Positions 1 to 14,760 are shown, numbered from the stretch's first letter. The stretch: DNA of 64,000 nucleotides from Parapristionchus giblindavisi (GCA_943737045.1 CALSFV010000202.1:2232001-2296000); one strand, 5' to 3'. Notes: generated by a model from the sequence alone, not told the origin. Made by a program: numbers and translations.

Positions 1-64
1 TATTTTTACGACAATAAAGACTATAATATACAAACATTTTTTTTAAATGCAGTAATAATAATAC

Positions 65-3000
65 CGGAAGGCCAGCTTTGATATAGGCTTCTCTCCGGGC
101 TATTCTCGCTTGTTCAGTAGACGACTTCTCTTTTGGTTTACGGATCTTTTTGAATATCGTATCATCGGTTTCGAGCTTTTCCATCTCCACCTCATCTGGG
201 TCATAGTAAACGATTTTCTGAAAGTGATTAAATAGTTAGAGGATTTCAACTTAATGACTCTACGTGATAGTAGGAAAGAACAGTATCATTTGTCAGCTCA
301 GGAGAGTACAGAGCGAATGAATTTGCAAATATATGTGTTATAAACATGTTAATCTTCCTAGCTGAATAAGTAACTATAACTAAGATATCAGATATAATAA
401 AAATATATAATTTTACCTTATCCTTCTTCGTCAATTTCTTTTCCTTCGTTGGCTTCTCTTTAATGGCTTCAGTGAGGGGAAGTTTTGTTGAATGATTAGC
501 TTTCTCGTATATTGTCTTGAGTAGTATGGCCACCTTCTCATCCGTACACTCTCCCTCCACATCAATCGTACTATCATTTAACTTAAAAATAATAATATAG
601 AAATTGGAATCATGAGAATCAAAGAAAAATCCTGCACAATCCCTACTTTTTTTTCATTTTTATCACAGTATTAAATGTACCTCTTTATTTTTATTGGTTT
701 CAGGTTGTGATTCGTCTCGTTCACTGATTTCAGGAGATAAAGCCTGCAAAAATCACTTTTAATTTCTATTCCAGCTCTTTTAGATATATGAAAAATGAAA
801 TGCACCTTCACCGCCTCAGAGATCATCTTTTCAACTGTGGATTCGATTGCTTCATTCGATATCTGCAAATATGTATAATGATTGGTTGGTTTTGAGTAGA
901 GAATTAATTACCTCAACGCTGGATGAATAAGTGAGTCCTTGTAATCTCTCCACAATGGATTCAACTGTATCCGGTAGGTTGTGATAGTTGCCACGGAGGT
1001 TTCCTTCAAGCATCGCAGCAAGTAATGGGAATCTATCGGCAAGACGGATCGGTCGAGGAGCGCTGGGAGACATGGATGCAATCACTTCAGACGGGTGTAG
1101 GCGAACATCTGAGGAACCATCAGCAGGTGGAGCAGAAGATCTTCGAGTTTCATGCGATAGTTGACTTAGACGTGGTATTGGACTTGTCGGAGCTGATGAA
1201 GTAATTGTTCGAATAATGCGACTGATCTGTGGAACAACAATAGGGGCCATAGGAGTTGTCAACTGGGTAAAACTTGAAATGTTTGCCAGATTGGGACTTT
1301 GAGTGACTTGAGCTATGGAAGTAGACAATTGAGTGTATTGTGTTGTCACCGGGTTGGAATTATTTGTAGAAGCTGCTGGAGTCAATTGGGTCAATCTTGC
1401 GAGACAAGACATGAGAGCTATCTGTGTCTCAGATGTTATTGAGGCTGTTGTGGTTGTAGTAGTTAGATCGATCGGAGCCATTTTAGGTGATGATCTTTCA
1501 AAACAATTTAAAGGTTGTTCATTCTCTATGTTTGGTTCATACATATCACGATGAGCATGTCCTAACATATGCGGTATTAGTGATCCATCAGTAGTTGATA
1601 GAGGTACTGTAGATATGAGATGAACGGCATCTTCCTGCTCCTTCTGTGTCTGTTGAACAACATCCGATGGCTGATTGTTGTATGAAATCGATTCAGGCTC
1701 AGTTATTGTATGCTCATTGTAGTCTTCTGTGTCCGAAAATGTTTCATGAACTTCAGGGGACCCTTCTGAGATTGTCTCAATATCAACAATTATATCATCA
1801 GATATATTGTGGTAGTCTTCAGCAGTTTCATCGGTCGATGTCGAAGAATTCGAATGGGTTGGAAAGTGATTCTGTAACTCACTAGGCTTTGATTGAATCA
1901 AAATCTGACGATTCGAATCCGGGATGTTAGGGCTTTCTGGAGCTGGATGTGTGTCCTCAACAGTGTCCACATCAATAATCTCATCAAGAGAATCATCCTC
2001 TTCGCTCGATCTTTCAAGATTAGTTGAATCTTTTTCCTTCCTAGCCAATCCTGCTTCATCATTAAACACCATCCTTTCTGTATGAATCGCATAGTTCGTT
2101 CTCAATGGACGTGGTTTCAGTATGTCGATAAGCGCCATATCAGGATTAGTCGTTGACAATTCTTTGAAGTTAGGAATGAGACTGAGAACCTTATCATCTT
2201 GTTGAAGAGGATTCGCTTGAACTGGAATATTCTGGGCGAACTCGAAGCCACGTTGCTGTTCCATTGTTGATGTAGAAGGACCAGGTACTGAATCAGATGT
2301 CATTCGATGAACAATAGGTGGAGAGCAGTGAACATCAGTGATTTGAGAAGTAGTATTGGACGGTGTATGAGGAAAATTGGGGACAACGCCATGAACAGTT
2401 GAATGAACTGGGCCTGGAACTCTCGATGTTGAAGGTAATTCTGTGTCATTTGGTCTATGTATGCAAGGATCATAGACGATTCGTTCAATATCGAAGGGAT
2501 CGGGTGTCGGTGTTCTTTGTATCTGTCGAGTGAATATACCGTCATCCTCAGGGATGTGATGATGGAGAATAACATGAGCTGGTTGGGATTCGATAGATTT
2601 AGGAGCTACATGTTGCTGGGTTTGGAGGTCTCGCTGAAGTATTGGCTGAGGAACTACATCAGACTTAGGTTGTTGTCTCCACTGAGGAACCGGCGCTGGT
2701 TGGTTTTTCTGCTGAGAAGCAGCAGTTTGTTGATATTGGAGCATAACAGCTGGGTTTGGATAGTGTGAGAGCTGTTGTGCTGGTGCTTGGGGCGGTTGAT
2801 ATTGCAATGGCTGTTGTGGGACAGCTATTCCTCTTTGATGTGAAACTTTCTTCCGCGGAGAAGGCGATTGTTTGTATTGAACTGGTTGTTGGAGAGCTGA
2901 ATTTGAACAGTTTGCGGCAATGTCCATATCCATGATATCATGTTGACTAGACGATTGAGAAGATGTTGAGGGTTGTTGTGGGTCATGATAAGAAGGCAAT

Positions 3001-6000
3001 GATGAAGATCGTATAGACGGAGTCGAATATCGAGGTCGAGGTCGCTGACTTTTACTCGTTCTTCCACGTGATAGCTGAAAGCAATGTGTTTGTCATTATA
3101 TTCTACAAAATTATACAATCTAATTATACAATCTAATTACGTATTCTCTCTTCATTTCATGTAACCATTAATCAATAGGAAAGTTAATATAATAATGCAA
3201 TAATAATTGAAGCAAACGGAACGTTGCAGTTCATCCGCGTGTGCTTTTGTAGCATTTCAAGTTTATCAACAAATTCTTAATATTTGTCTACCTTTGTCTT
3301 CTCTAGTACTTCGACATTATATTGTTCAGCATTCCTTCTGATGTACTTTGCCAGTCTAATCGATTCTTTCACTGCTCTGCTCATATCTTTGAACCTGACA
3401 ATAAAGTACAATATCAATCATCGTTCTTACGCTAATTTTATTCAGAATCGCATTCATACCAAAAAATCATAGTTATCGCATAAAATTATTACTGTATAAC
3501 TAATTATATAACTATTGGTATCTATATGTACCCAGTAGTGATATCGAAGTTCATGAACCCTCATGCACTGATATCCTTTGATTGCCATATCATATATTTG
3601 AGCACACTTAAAACATGATTATCATACCTCTCTCCTTTTAATTGAACAGTCCCAGTCCTTTTCTGTGTCTTCTTGATCTCTTGTCGTTGATCTTCATTCA
3701 TTCCATGAATGAACTGCTGCATTTGTAAAGTCATCTGAAAACAATGTCCACAATACAAATTTTCACAAACGGCACTTATCCAAGTAAATGATTATTTTGT
3801 ACGGATTTCACTAGTACATAACTGATTCAAAACTGTTTAAACTTTAAAATTCAAACCGGTTGAACATGTTCTTGAGGCATAATGATTTCCGAAGCTTTGT
3901 CCGTTATCTTCCGACAACCATATTCAGCCACGTTAGGACGGATCTTGGAAGGAGAGAGCTGCAGGTAATGATTAAATAAATATTTTTTGGGATAGTTAGG
4001 TCTCACTCGAAGTATACACTTTCTCTCTGTCTATTATATAATACTGAGTCGTCAGAAAACTACTTTGAATGAGACAAAAAATACTCGACTACTAAACTAT
4101 AACGTTAATTTTTTTAATTGTTATATATAATGTGACCAACCTCATGATATGTTCTCTTTGCCTCGTGTGCATTATCCATTTTCGTGATGATTGGGAGTTC
4201 ATCATCAGAATGATCATCTCTTTCCACACTCGGTGAAGTCATCGCATCTCGACGTCTAGGAGTCACAGTTGTCGTCGATGCAGAACTACTCCAGGCAATT
4301 GTAGGAGATGGAGTTACCTACAAGTAACTGTGATTATTTCTCTAATTTAAATTTCATATCCAAAATATCTTATCTAGCCACATTAATGTTCAATCATGCG
4401 AAAAATATTAGATACGTAATCATTTAATCGTAATCATAAACAAATATGTAAATTCAAAAATCACAAATTATTTTGCCCCATCTGTGATATAATCAAAGCA
4501 CGTACCATTCTCTGTTCTCCTGTGTACGGGCTAGCGAAGACAGTGCCACTAGAACTTGGCACAGACGGATCTCCTTGGATAAGAGGGGGTGGTAGCGATA
4601 TTGATGGAAGAACTTGATGCATAACGTAAGGCTGTGTCTGTTGTTGTAGTTGCAGTTGTTGAGCGGTTAGCTGGAAAATGTCCGCCGATGGTCGTGTTTG
4701 CTGTTGTGGGACAAGGACCATGACACCCGATTGGCCAACTGTAGGTCTCGAATTGGGCCAATGATGATGGTAATGATGGTGAGTGTGTTGTACCTCTGCC
4801 CCAGTCTTTACTTGGGCAACGTATGGATTGGCTACTGCACATGCCTCATATACAGAGTTTGGAAGTGGTGGAGCACCGTACGGTGGTAGGACTGCATTTG
4901 ATGTTGATGGTTGGGCAAAGGCGATGTGAGGATTGGCCCCTGGAGGTATCATTTGATGATATTGCAAGGATTGTTGTTGATGATGCAATTGTTGTTGTTG
5001 CAAAGAATGTGGAAATTGTGGTTGAGCCGGGTAATGAGCGGTGTTCTGTACCTGAAAACATTATACGTAACTATTATTTATAAAATTCTAGTAGTGTATT
5101 CTGAATTATACAATAGTTCCTTCAAACATATTGAAGTATAATGTCAACAGTGTTGATGCTAACTTTATCTATTTTTTCAATATCTAGAACTTTCTATTCC
5201 TTTTTGATAATAGTCCGAACAATTCCTCATAAAATTAAACAATATACAGTAGCGACGAAAAGTATTCGCCCAAAATTTTGCAATGTCAGAACTTTTGACT
5301 CAGATGAGCAATCGGGCTCATCTTTTGGCAGTATACTATAGTACTAATGTGCATCATATCCTACTCCCGTTGTTAAGATTCGTCGTCGTATTATTGTGCA
5401 GCGAGCCTGGAACCCCACTGTACTTACTCAGCGAAAATTATTTCCTCAGCCGGATTTTTATGAGAGCTGTTTTTAACAGTGCATGAACAACATTTACTGA
5501 GGAGTAGAATCCGCTATGTGATCGATCTGAGCTAATTCATTTCTGTGAGAAAATCGAAATTTCCGACACCCCTGAAATTGGGCAAAATTTTCATAACTCT
5601 GTGTTCAGTGAAGCTGCAGGCTCCAAACTGGGCAGAGATGATAGCCTATGAGTGATACAAAACCTGGCCGAGTATGAGCCCGATCGGGTGAATTTTGAGA
5701 AATTTCGAAAATTTATTATACTTATTTTTTGAGATTCAGGAAGTACCTGTTCGGATTTATTTCGATTGAGTTCAACAGCAAGATGTCTTCTATATATAGT
5801 AGATAAAAGTTTACTAGTGTTTCACGAAATTTCGAGTTCTTTCAGAGAAGTTTTGATTGGAGAAAAGAGGTAGAAAATATTTATGGCACGATTTTTTCAG
5901 ATCATCCTAAAATTTATTATGATTTTTACGAGACAAAAAGAGCATCAATGGACATTCTATTATAGGGGATAATCTTATGTCTTCATGATAATTGTCATGA

Positions 6001-8391
6001 CAAAGTATGAGCCCAATCGAACAAAGTCGCAAACTTTCGGAAAAAATCTGAAAAAAAGATGCTAACTATTTTCTACCTCTTTTCTCCAATCATAACTTCT
6101 CTGAAAGAACTCGAAATTTCGTGAAACACTAGTAAACGGTTATCTACTATATATAGAAGACATCTTGCTGTTGAACTCAATCGAAATAAATCCGACCAGG
6201 CACTTCCTGAATCTCAAAAAATGAGTATAATAAATTTTCGAAATTTCTCAAAATTCACCCGATCGGGCTCATACTTGGCCAGGTTTTGTATCACTCATAT
6301 GCTATCATCTCTGCCCAGTTTGGAGCCTGCAGCTTCACTGAACACAGAGTTATGAAAATTTTGCCCAATTTCAGGGGTGTCGATTTTCTCACAGAAATGA
6401 ATTAGCTCAGATCGATCACATAGCGGATTCTACTCCTCAGTAAATGTTGTTCATGCACTGTTAAAAACAGCTCTCAGAAAAATCCGGCTGAGGAAATAAT
6501 TTTCGCTGAGTAAGTATAGTGGGGTTCCAGGCTCGCTACACAATAATACGACGACGAATCTTAACAACGGGAGTAGGATATGATGCACATTAGTACTATA
6601 GTATACTGCCAAAAAATGAGCCCGATTGCTCATCTGAGTCAAAAGTTATGACATTGCAAAATTTTGGGCGAATACTTTTCGTCGCTACTGTACATTAAGA
6701 TAGTTATCGAATGTCAATTTTTGGCACTTACATAAGACGTTGAAGCACGACGGAAAGCCATAGCATCGGCAACAGTGAGATCTGGATGTTCTTCCGATAG
6801 TCGATTCAATTCATCGAGCGTATTTAATTCCTGGAAAATATTATATTTGATTACTCCCACTTTACTCATCATCTCCAATATGTCTATGATTCATTTTTAC
6901 TCAATCATCTTATTTCCGCACTTCCTCTACCATTCTTCTATAGTCATCATGGAGTATACATATCAACCATCAACTGCCGTACTCTCGCAAGTTCGTTACG
7001 TCAACGAGAAATGGAACTCGCTCTGGAGAAGATTAAATGGGACATCGTTGATGTGCAGGAACAAGTCAAAATAAATATCTGACCACTATGATTTTTAATT
7101 TATAAAATCAGATAGCTATGAATAAGTATTAACGATAGTTAATGATAATCTTACTGATGGAAGGGGCAATCTCGGTCGTCCAACTGGCCGACGGGGCGGT
7201 ACCGGTGTCTGACTGAAAAGCATTTCGCGTTTAAATTTCACAAATATAATTCTTATTCCATCAAATTATGTATTCCATGTCGACATAAATAAATTGTTGA
7301 CGTATTATATTATGTCCGATATAAACGATATTAATGAATTTTATACTTTATATTTAGTTTAACCAGTTCATTGAGTCGTCAATATGTTGAAGAGCTTACA
7401 AACACAAATCAGGGAAGCTTTAGTTGTCTTACAAAGCAAACAAATTTGGAATAAGGATCTACACAAACTCTGAAAAGAATGAACTACAAAATACCTGGAT
7501 GGCTCAGATTGTAACGGCGTATGAGAACTCGTTGATGGATGTTCTCCAGGTGTGTGAATTGCGTCAACATCTGTAATATGAACAATATTCAGTGATCTTT
7601 GATCAATAATGTATAAATAGATCGCAATGTTCAATATGGCATTATGCCTCACGTTTTCAAAGTTGCCTTTTACATTTTTGTGCCTTAATTTTCATTCATT
7701 TCATCAAAATGCTGCTTTAATTAAGGTAATTATGAGTTATCATAAATTAATCCACTTAAGTTCTCACTCTTTATTGGCGTTGTTGTGCGTGGACGGGGTG
7801 GCTGAACCGGATATGGACTCGGATAACTGCCACCCGACGGGTACAAGTCCTCAAAATAAAGCAATCATTTAACCTTATAATTTAACGTTTCCTCTTTCCT
7901 TGAAGCCATACAGCTATAGAGAAAACTAATAATAAACAACATTCAGATAGTATTCCAGCTCATCGAAAAATAATATACTTGCGAGTTTTCGCACGACATT
8001 CTCGTGGGTTTTTTTATTGATGAGAGAGTGTCAGAAAGCGATGTTCAACTAATTATGTTCGCTGGGAAGTAAGTATGTGATAGCTGAGGGTTTATATATA
8101 CATATATTATAAATAGCCTAGTTAGTCATATATTTAAACTATTGATCTATCGGATCTATATCACTCTCATATATGACTATATTCGAGGATGCGCTGCGGC
8201 TGCGTTGCGGTATTAACTAATCTACTATGATCTTTTTTATGGGAATGAATAACTGTTAATGAACTGCTGTTTCCTTATAGGCTATATAACAAATATAATA
8301 AACGAATAATTAAATTTTGAATGAACAATGTTATTGAATACCTTCGGATCAATGATGAATCGAGGACCTTTCACGTAAAGTGAAAAATAAT
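65..8391 (-). CDS. Large Q/P/S-rich AT-hook protein, partial (15 exons seen)
   Basis: I do not recognise the orthologue. Exons in transcript order: 8391-8342, 7849-7768, 7570-7495, 7212-7155, 6830-6732, 5051-4506, 4317-4141, 3958-3857, 3734-3628, 3394-3292, 3074-912, 862-806, 743-681, 581-417, 217-65. Every junction has GT..AG and the phases agree, giving about 1,330 residues; both ends lie outside what I can see. Seen: an AT-hook core (PVGRPRLPLP) in exon 7212-7155, which implies binding to AT-rich DNA. Exon 5051-4506 is rich in Gln and His. A basic, probably helical stretch follows in 3734-3292. The 721-residue exon 3074-912 is rich in Gln, Pro, Ser and Thr with acidic patches, and the tail is rich in Lys and Glu. 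A nuclear chromatin or transcription role is inference from the AT-hook and disorder. The 5' exon at 8391 is the least certain. Intron 5052-6731 carries a palindromic element. Confidence 0.8.
5245..6692. mobile_element. Palindromic (foldback) TA-flanked MITE, mariner-type ends
   Basis: Element 5247-6690 starts CAGTAGCGACGAAAAG and ends with its reverse complement, and a TA dinucleotide lies on each side (5245-5246, 6691-6692). The arms are long: about 635 nt on the left pair with about 625 nt on the right at high identity, leaving a loop near 5885-6065. TA target duplications and CAGT-type ends are typical of non-autonomous Tc1/mariner relatives. It has no transposase and lies inside an intron of the AT-hook gene. 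ORFs at 5283-5486 and 6451-6642 are the two arms read in mirror image, not genes. Confidence 0.88.
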
Positions 8392-9465
8392 CTGAAAATA
8401 GTCATACTAATATTTAATTTCTATTCAAATCCAAATGAGTCGATAAAATTACGAAAAAAGTGATAAGGACGGTGAATGAGTCAGTACGAATTGTTTGGAG
8501 AATTTGATCACACCTCATGTACAAGACCTTTACCATCCTTACAAGCTAATCTGTTAAACATCATGTTTAATGTTAAAACATGCACGGAGAAAAGTTATAG
8601 TACAAAACCAGAATGGACGAGGTAATGCAAACAGCTAGATTATCTTTTTTTAAAAGGAAAATAAATTATTAGTGGCGATAGTTTCGTATTTGGTTTGGCC
8701 TGTGTGGGAACGAAAAAATGATCCCTAGCACATCTCTCATGAACCTCCCTCCCACATACCCCTTCTTTTCTCTGTCTCGCCCTCTCCTTTTCTCTATTTC
8801 TCTTCGCGTCCCTACTCTCTCCTTTCCCGCCTCTTATTGACTGAGGTTATGGGCGGAGTCTGTGTTGACTATCCTGATAGATCTACGGGGGCTAACCATT
8901 TTTCAGAATCTTCCAAAAAACATACTCTAGGAGGGAATGGACCTTATCTACAGGAAATATAAATAGTATGTTATCTTGATGAGAGAATATGCATCAATGA
9001 AGTTAACGGTTAGACGCAAACGACGGAAAGCTTTATTTCTATGCCTGTTAACCACTATATTGCAACCAAACTTCTAAGTTCGATATAAAAGGTTATGAGC
9101 TATCGAAAAAGATGTTTGCTAAATTATTTGTATCACGGTCTTCAAGTATTGACATAACTTTATTTGCGATGAGTATTAATTGTAAGTGTTCAAAATACAA
9201 CTATTATGAGATTTCTCACTGCTGAAATAGTCTTAACCGTTCACAATATTAATGAGATATACCAATGAAAAGGAGTCTTCAAACGCTTCCAATAATATTT
9301 ACTTATTCCTTGACAAAAAAATGGACTGTTTTCGCATTATCAAACTGAATTAATCACTAATTCTAAGGTGATAAAAAAGTGCAATGTTGGTGTTAAAAAT
9401 TTTTTAAAGCATTTCAACCATGCATTTTTGACATCATTCTCAGAGGTCACTTATTCTATCATTTA

Positions 9466-10210
9466 TTAGATGAAGAGAGAGGAGAGAAACAGAGGGAGGT
9501 CGACCTCTTCAATCTCACAGAAGAAAGAGAGAATAGAAACATGCATATAGAAAGAGATTCTAGAGAACGAGGTAAAGAAATAGCGAGGGATAGGACAGCT
9601 GTCATAAATGAGAGAGAGGAGACGAAAGGGGGAAGGTGGTGATGGTTCGATCATGATAGATAGTATGGAAAGAGAAGAGAGCACAGAGAAACAGAGACCT
9701 CTGTACACATCACAAATAAACGAGAGAGGAGACAAGGTCGATAGAGTGAGAGGAGAGATAGTGTGAAAGATATGTAGGGTACCAGACAGACAGACGAAGA
9801 AGGAGAGAGTAAAGAGAGTGAAGAGAGTGCTAGACAGTTGAGATATCGATCTATTCGTCTCTTTGCCTCTTCTGTGGAGAAGAAACGGTTAGAGAGAGAA
9901 AGAAGAAGGAGAGATTGGAGAACGAGATACAGATGGAAAGAAAGACATAGAGCGATAGTGAAAGAGAAAGGTAAGAGATAAAGAGTGGAAGGAATGGTAG
10001 ACAGAGATAGTGAGGGTAGCGATACTAAGAGAAGAGAGGTTATGGTTGCGAAAGATAAAGGAGATATGACGGAAGAGAAAGAAAAAAAGAGTGTATCGTG
10101 GAGAAGCCACCATTTGATTGAAAAAAAGAAGGTGAGAGACAGAGATAGAGAAGCCTCAATAAATGATGATCGAGAGATAGAATTAGGAATGTGGAGAGAA
10201 AGAGAAATGT
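9466..10210. repeat. Purine-rich low-complexity tract
   Basis: About 750 bp of imperfect GA/AG repeats on the + strand with few pyrimidines, interrupted by short mixed blocks. No fixed repeat unit is evident. Confidence 0.75.
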
Positions 10211-11250
10211 AACAGGTAATAGTGGATGACTGATGGATGAGATGGTGAATTTGAAATTAGCCTAGGAAAGACTTCCAATATAACGAACGAATAGACGAAG
10301 AAAGAGTAACGAGACTAATATTGAAATATAAATGTGAAGAGAAGAAACACACTTTACTTCGCTCAATGAAGTAAAGTAAAAAGTGGGCGGAGTCTTTCGT
10401 TCTCATGACAAAGGAATTGTTTTCTTTGGATCCTGACCCTTCCAAAAGGACAAAACTAATTAATAAGAATGAAGTTGACATGATGGTAACCATCCAGAGG
10501 TTGTGAATGAGAATACTGGGAAAGTACATTCGCACTTATATGAGTTGTCCATAATTCATTTCATGCGAATCCAAGCAATTGAAAGTACCACAGTTTCAAA
10601 AGAAAATGTGCAAACGCTTTGAAAATTCCGTTACTTTCACACCATTGTTTTAAGATGAATTCACTAATAATCTTAACAATAATACTGCGCAATGATACCA
10701 TTCTGAAGACCATTTCTGAAGATATTCTAATAACACCAACTAATATAGGTATGTTGAATACATTTTCATGTGCATTTGTGTATCTGAAATCAACGCTTTC
10801 TCTAACTCATATAGTATTTTCGAATATCGTACCATCCCAGTGGGAAAAAGGTGGGGAATAATATTATTGTACTGCGAATAAATAAACAAAAAAGTGAGTT
10901 CTGCAGTTTGTGATTGATGTACACTCCAGGACTTCAGCTAACTAGTTCATTTACCATTAACAGAATATTCCGTTAAAATGAAATGTTACGGGTCTGATAA
11001 AAAAAATGTTATCGAGACACTTTTACCACACATTTCGACATCTCATTTACCCTGTTCGTATCCTCCTTTGTACATTAATATAGCCATTGGCAATTGTATT
11101 CGTCGAGAATTAATCTTCATACTACGTAAGTAACACTCAAATGAGATATCAGGTCTATGTTATTTCTCTATGGAAATAAATGGATTTTAAAATGTATTAA
11201 ATGGAAGAATTGACGGAACTGGAGAATTCATTCTTGATCAATACAGCGTG

Positions 11251-11256
11251 TATATA

Positions 11257-11334
<78 letters not shown>
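11251..11334. repeat. (TA)n microsatellite
   Basis: An almost uninterrupted TA dinucleotide run of about 80 bp. Confidence 0.97.
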
Positions 11335-11337
<3 letters not shown>

Positions 11338-11801
11338 CGAAAATGTTGAGGTTTATGGGCGGAGTTTATGGATTACTGTTGCACTTCTAATGTTTTATTT
11401 TTGATGCACAGGATGAATAGGTCTTTTCAAGTGTGCCATTTTCAAATAAAAAAAACATTAAAACAATAAATTACTTTTTGAGAAAATACGGGAAATGTAT
11501 TGACTAATCGATATGTTGTGAGAGAGAGTGGGAGGAGGAGAAGATAGAGAAAGCAGTGAAGCTAGTTGGATAATTGTTGATGCAGTAGCTCATCAACGCC
11601 AACTAGTATTAATCTTGATAGGATTTCGAGTGTAGACGTGGGATAAATGAAGAAAAATTGGAAGAAATCTCATTAACCGAGATGAGATGAAAAAAATTGG
11701 ATTACGAAATCAATCAACAATCAAAGACCATAACCCTTATATTGAGCGTATAAATGGAAATAACTTTAATGACTCGAATTATTTTCTAAATACTTCATCT
11801 A

Positions 11802-12165
11802 TTAGGTTGGTCGCAAAGTCTTTATCCGTAGTTTTCTTTTTTCACTGCTCGTAGGCTCTAGCTGATATCTATTTTTCCAGCATGCTAACGCACCACCACA
11901 CACTGCAAGATCGGCCAAGGCTCAACTGGTGTGCTATGGCTCGTTCTATCTCGCCCACCGTATTTCCCCAACCTAGCTTATGAATACAATCTGTTTTCGA
12001 CCCTCTTACTTAATCAAAGGACAACACTTCGATGACCGAAACAGTGTCGACCAACTTCTTCAGGCCCCAGCCCCTTCTCTTTCGGGCATATACAAGATTC
12101 CAGATAAATAGTGAATGACTACTGCAAAAGTTCTAAGTTACTTATAAGTACTTCCAAGAAGTCTT
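11802..12165 (+). pseudogene. Mariner transposon relic with decayed transposase C-terminus
   Basis: It begins TTAGGTTGGTCGCAAAGTC, a typical mariner terminal inverted repeat, and is followed by about 230 bp coding in pieces for the C-terminal part of a mariner transposase. The pieces are a block matching the usual PHTARS-type catalytic-end region, then, in another frame, GQHFDDRNSVDQLL followed by IYKIPDK. Frameshifts and an internal deletion have removed most of the gene. No matching right-hand terminal repeat was found, so this is a dead copy. Confidence 0.8.
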
Positions 12166-14760
12166 AAGAAAGGCTTATATAATATATTTTGTTTTCGTAA
12201 AATCATTGTTTTCGGGAGGAGAGATATTTTCAGAAACTCTTTTAGTTCAATAATCCAATCACTTCCCGTCCAATTGTTGTGATAAATTTCCCATTCCCAT
12301 CATTAGTGATAACTTAACATTAGTGATCATTAGTGATCATTAATGATTCTATTTATATATGAATATATTTTAAAAGTACTTTCGACCTAGCTGTTTTTTC
12401 TTCCAGTCTATCAACACTAACTCATTTATCACAGAATTGACCAATGATCGTGATTACTCAGCTATCTTCACAGCAATTACAATATTATGGCGCTGCATAT
12501 TATTGTAATATTATAATAATGGCTACATTATAAATATCAATTCTGAAATATAATATAAACTATTAGGAAACCAAAAGTTCTGATATTGTTGAATATGAAT
12601 GTAAAATGGCTATTAAATATTTTCCGAGATTTCATGACGGATTGTTTCGGAATAGCAAGTATAATGCAAACAATGATGCTGTAATGATGTAAAGATGATA
12701 ATTGTATATTTATGCATACCATGTGAGTTCGTTGTTCGGTAAGTGTTCCAATATCCAATATCGTATTCTTTCCTTTCGTTGTCCTACACCGATATTTATG
12801 CTATTCCAAAGTTAAAATGTTTCATTTTTGTGAAAGTTATTCATATCCCTTGAGCCGGTCAATAGGGCAACGCTTTATGAGTAGGTTACTAAATACAGCC
12901 GATCAAAGGACATTTGGATCTCTAAACAGGTGAAATAGTTGATGATCATCTATTTGCTAATCAACCTCTTTTCAGTTCCAAATGGTTTATTCAGAGAATA
13001 AAGAACGTCATCAGCTATGTTAGTGAATTTTTCGAATCAACCAGGTAGACCGACTAAATAACTCAGAGGAACAACATTGGACTGAAATCTTTAAATCAAA
13101 AAAAAGTCATGTAAATGATATTATGGACTATTGTTTAATGGTCATATTTGCCCTAATATTAAACCCAATCTGTCATGGTTATATTATAATTATCACATGC
13201 TCTCGTATGAACGATGTTGTTGAAAAATCTGATTTTGGATGGGGCCAAGTGGTGGGGATGATTCAGCTAGTTGTCCCCCCCCCAATTGTTGTTCACATCA
13301 CGTTGAGTAAGATTAGCCATCTCTTGGGATGATTATTGTGATCATTAATGAACCCGGAATAAAATATAATATCATCATTATCAAATCATGACATCAATTT
13401 CAATAATCATTGTTGTTATATGATATCATAACTTCAGAGTGTTCACGGCTGATTAACATAATGATTAAATGCTGTTCTTTTACTTGGTCTCATTAATCTC
13501 ACACCTTGTCCACTTGAAATAGATTTTAAAAAAATGACGTCCTAATATAACGATGAGTTATTCTCAAACTGACGTGAAAACGTATATTGATTCAATATTT
13601 TTCTATTTTAAAATGTGGTTCATGCGTGATAGTATTAACTGTTCTTTCGATGTATTATACATACAGGATATTTACTTTACTTCTGAACAGATTATGGAAT
13701 ATACCAAGGAATAGTTGGAAAGATAAGTTACTTTGAGTCCAAAGCGAAAAATATTAGCATTGATAAAACTAGATAGTGGCTAGCTAATGAACCTCGACTA
13801 GATCTGATTTCGTTGATTCATTCGTGACGTCGATGATTCGTTGTTGATTACTTTATTCATTCTATCGCCTATTCATAAGGTGAATTCCATGACGTACTTC
13901 CAACTCTCTTTGAATTATCTCTACAGTCAATTTTGGTCTTAAAAACTGAAGTCTACATCCCTAGGTGTTCTTTAACTACAACCACAAGTACACAAAAGTG
14001 CCCTAATTTATTATGGTAAGTAGACCATCACACCATCTCTGATTGGAACATGATATCTGTGAAATATTGAAAACTTGATATTTTCATACAAATTTTAAGT
14101 ATTTCTTCCACTTTATCGATTCATGATTCTAGTGTTAGCGAGAAAAATTAACATAGTTGCGTGCAAGATACGGTTACAGTATTCTTCGTTTCTCAAACAC
14201 CATTTCTCGTTCAGAAGGTTAAAAAAGTGAGAAAAATTCTGATTCTGATCGAATAGTATACGCTGGAAATTGCATAACCAGATATTGTTCGAGTATCATG
14301 GCGTCACAATCGCTATAATTGATTTCTATCATATAGACGATTGGGTCATGCTCGCTTTATAAATAGAAACAAACAATGAAAATACTGCGATGAGTGGATC
14401 GAATCGTCGCAGTGTATTATAATATACTGTTTCTCCTCAGAACCACTTTAGTCTTTCATTGTTGAGATATAATACACCTCTACCACTATCACTCTGGTAC
14501 AAATGTCACGTTAGCACTGCACAAGACTCCTCCTACTGGTCACAACTCCTTCCGGACTCCTCCTACCATAAGTCTATCCATTCTGTCATATCAAGTACTT
14601 GTCTTTTGTAATAATTGTTAGCCTTCTGTACCGACCAAACGGTTTTCTTCTGTTTTTATCAACACAAGGTCAGTGGAAAAATAAGGATAATCTAGAAAAC
14701 GTCATACATGTATACTCACCAAAAGATCGACAATTAGTATTAATGAGGTATTAATTTGAG
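12166..14760. other. Gene-free interval
   Basis: AT-rich DNA with only short, unsupported open frames and no recognisable repeat or RNA. It probably contains the promoter of the small secreted-protein gene that starts at 14761. Confidence 0.5.

Larger units (their letters stand above)
8392..11801. other. Gene-free interval with purine-rich tract and TA microsatellite
   Basis: I see no supportable exon. About 9466-10210 is strongly purine-rich on the + strand (AGAGAG, GAAAGA words). Its open frames are low-complexity translations and are not genes. A (TA)n run fills 11251-11334. The word GGGCGGAG occurs at about 8851, 10385 and 11357. Upstream exons of the minus-strand AT-hook gene could lie here unseen. 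Confidence 0.6.

Noticed and set aside
1333..2768. Plus-strand open frames over the large minus-strand exon
   Set aside because: They are antisense shadows of the 721-codon exon 3074-912, without splice or domain support.
5283..6642. Two mirrored 63-67-aa open frames
   Set aside because: They are the same arm sequence of the palindromic element read from each side.
9466..10535. Several frames in the purine-rich tract
   Set aside because: Translations are low-complexity (Arg/Glu/Lys on one strand, Ser/Leu/Phe on the other) and follow base composition.
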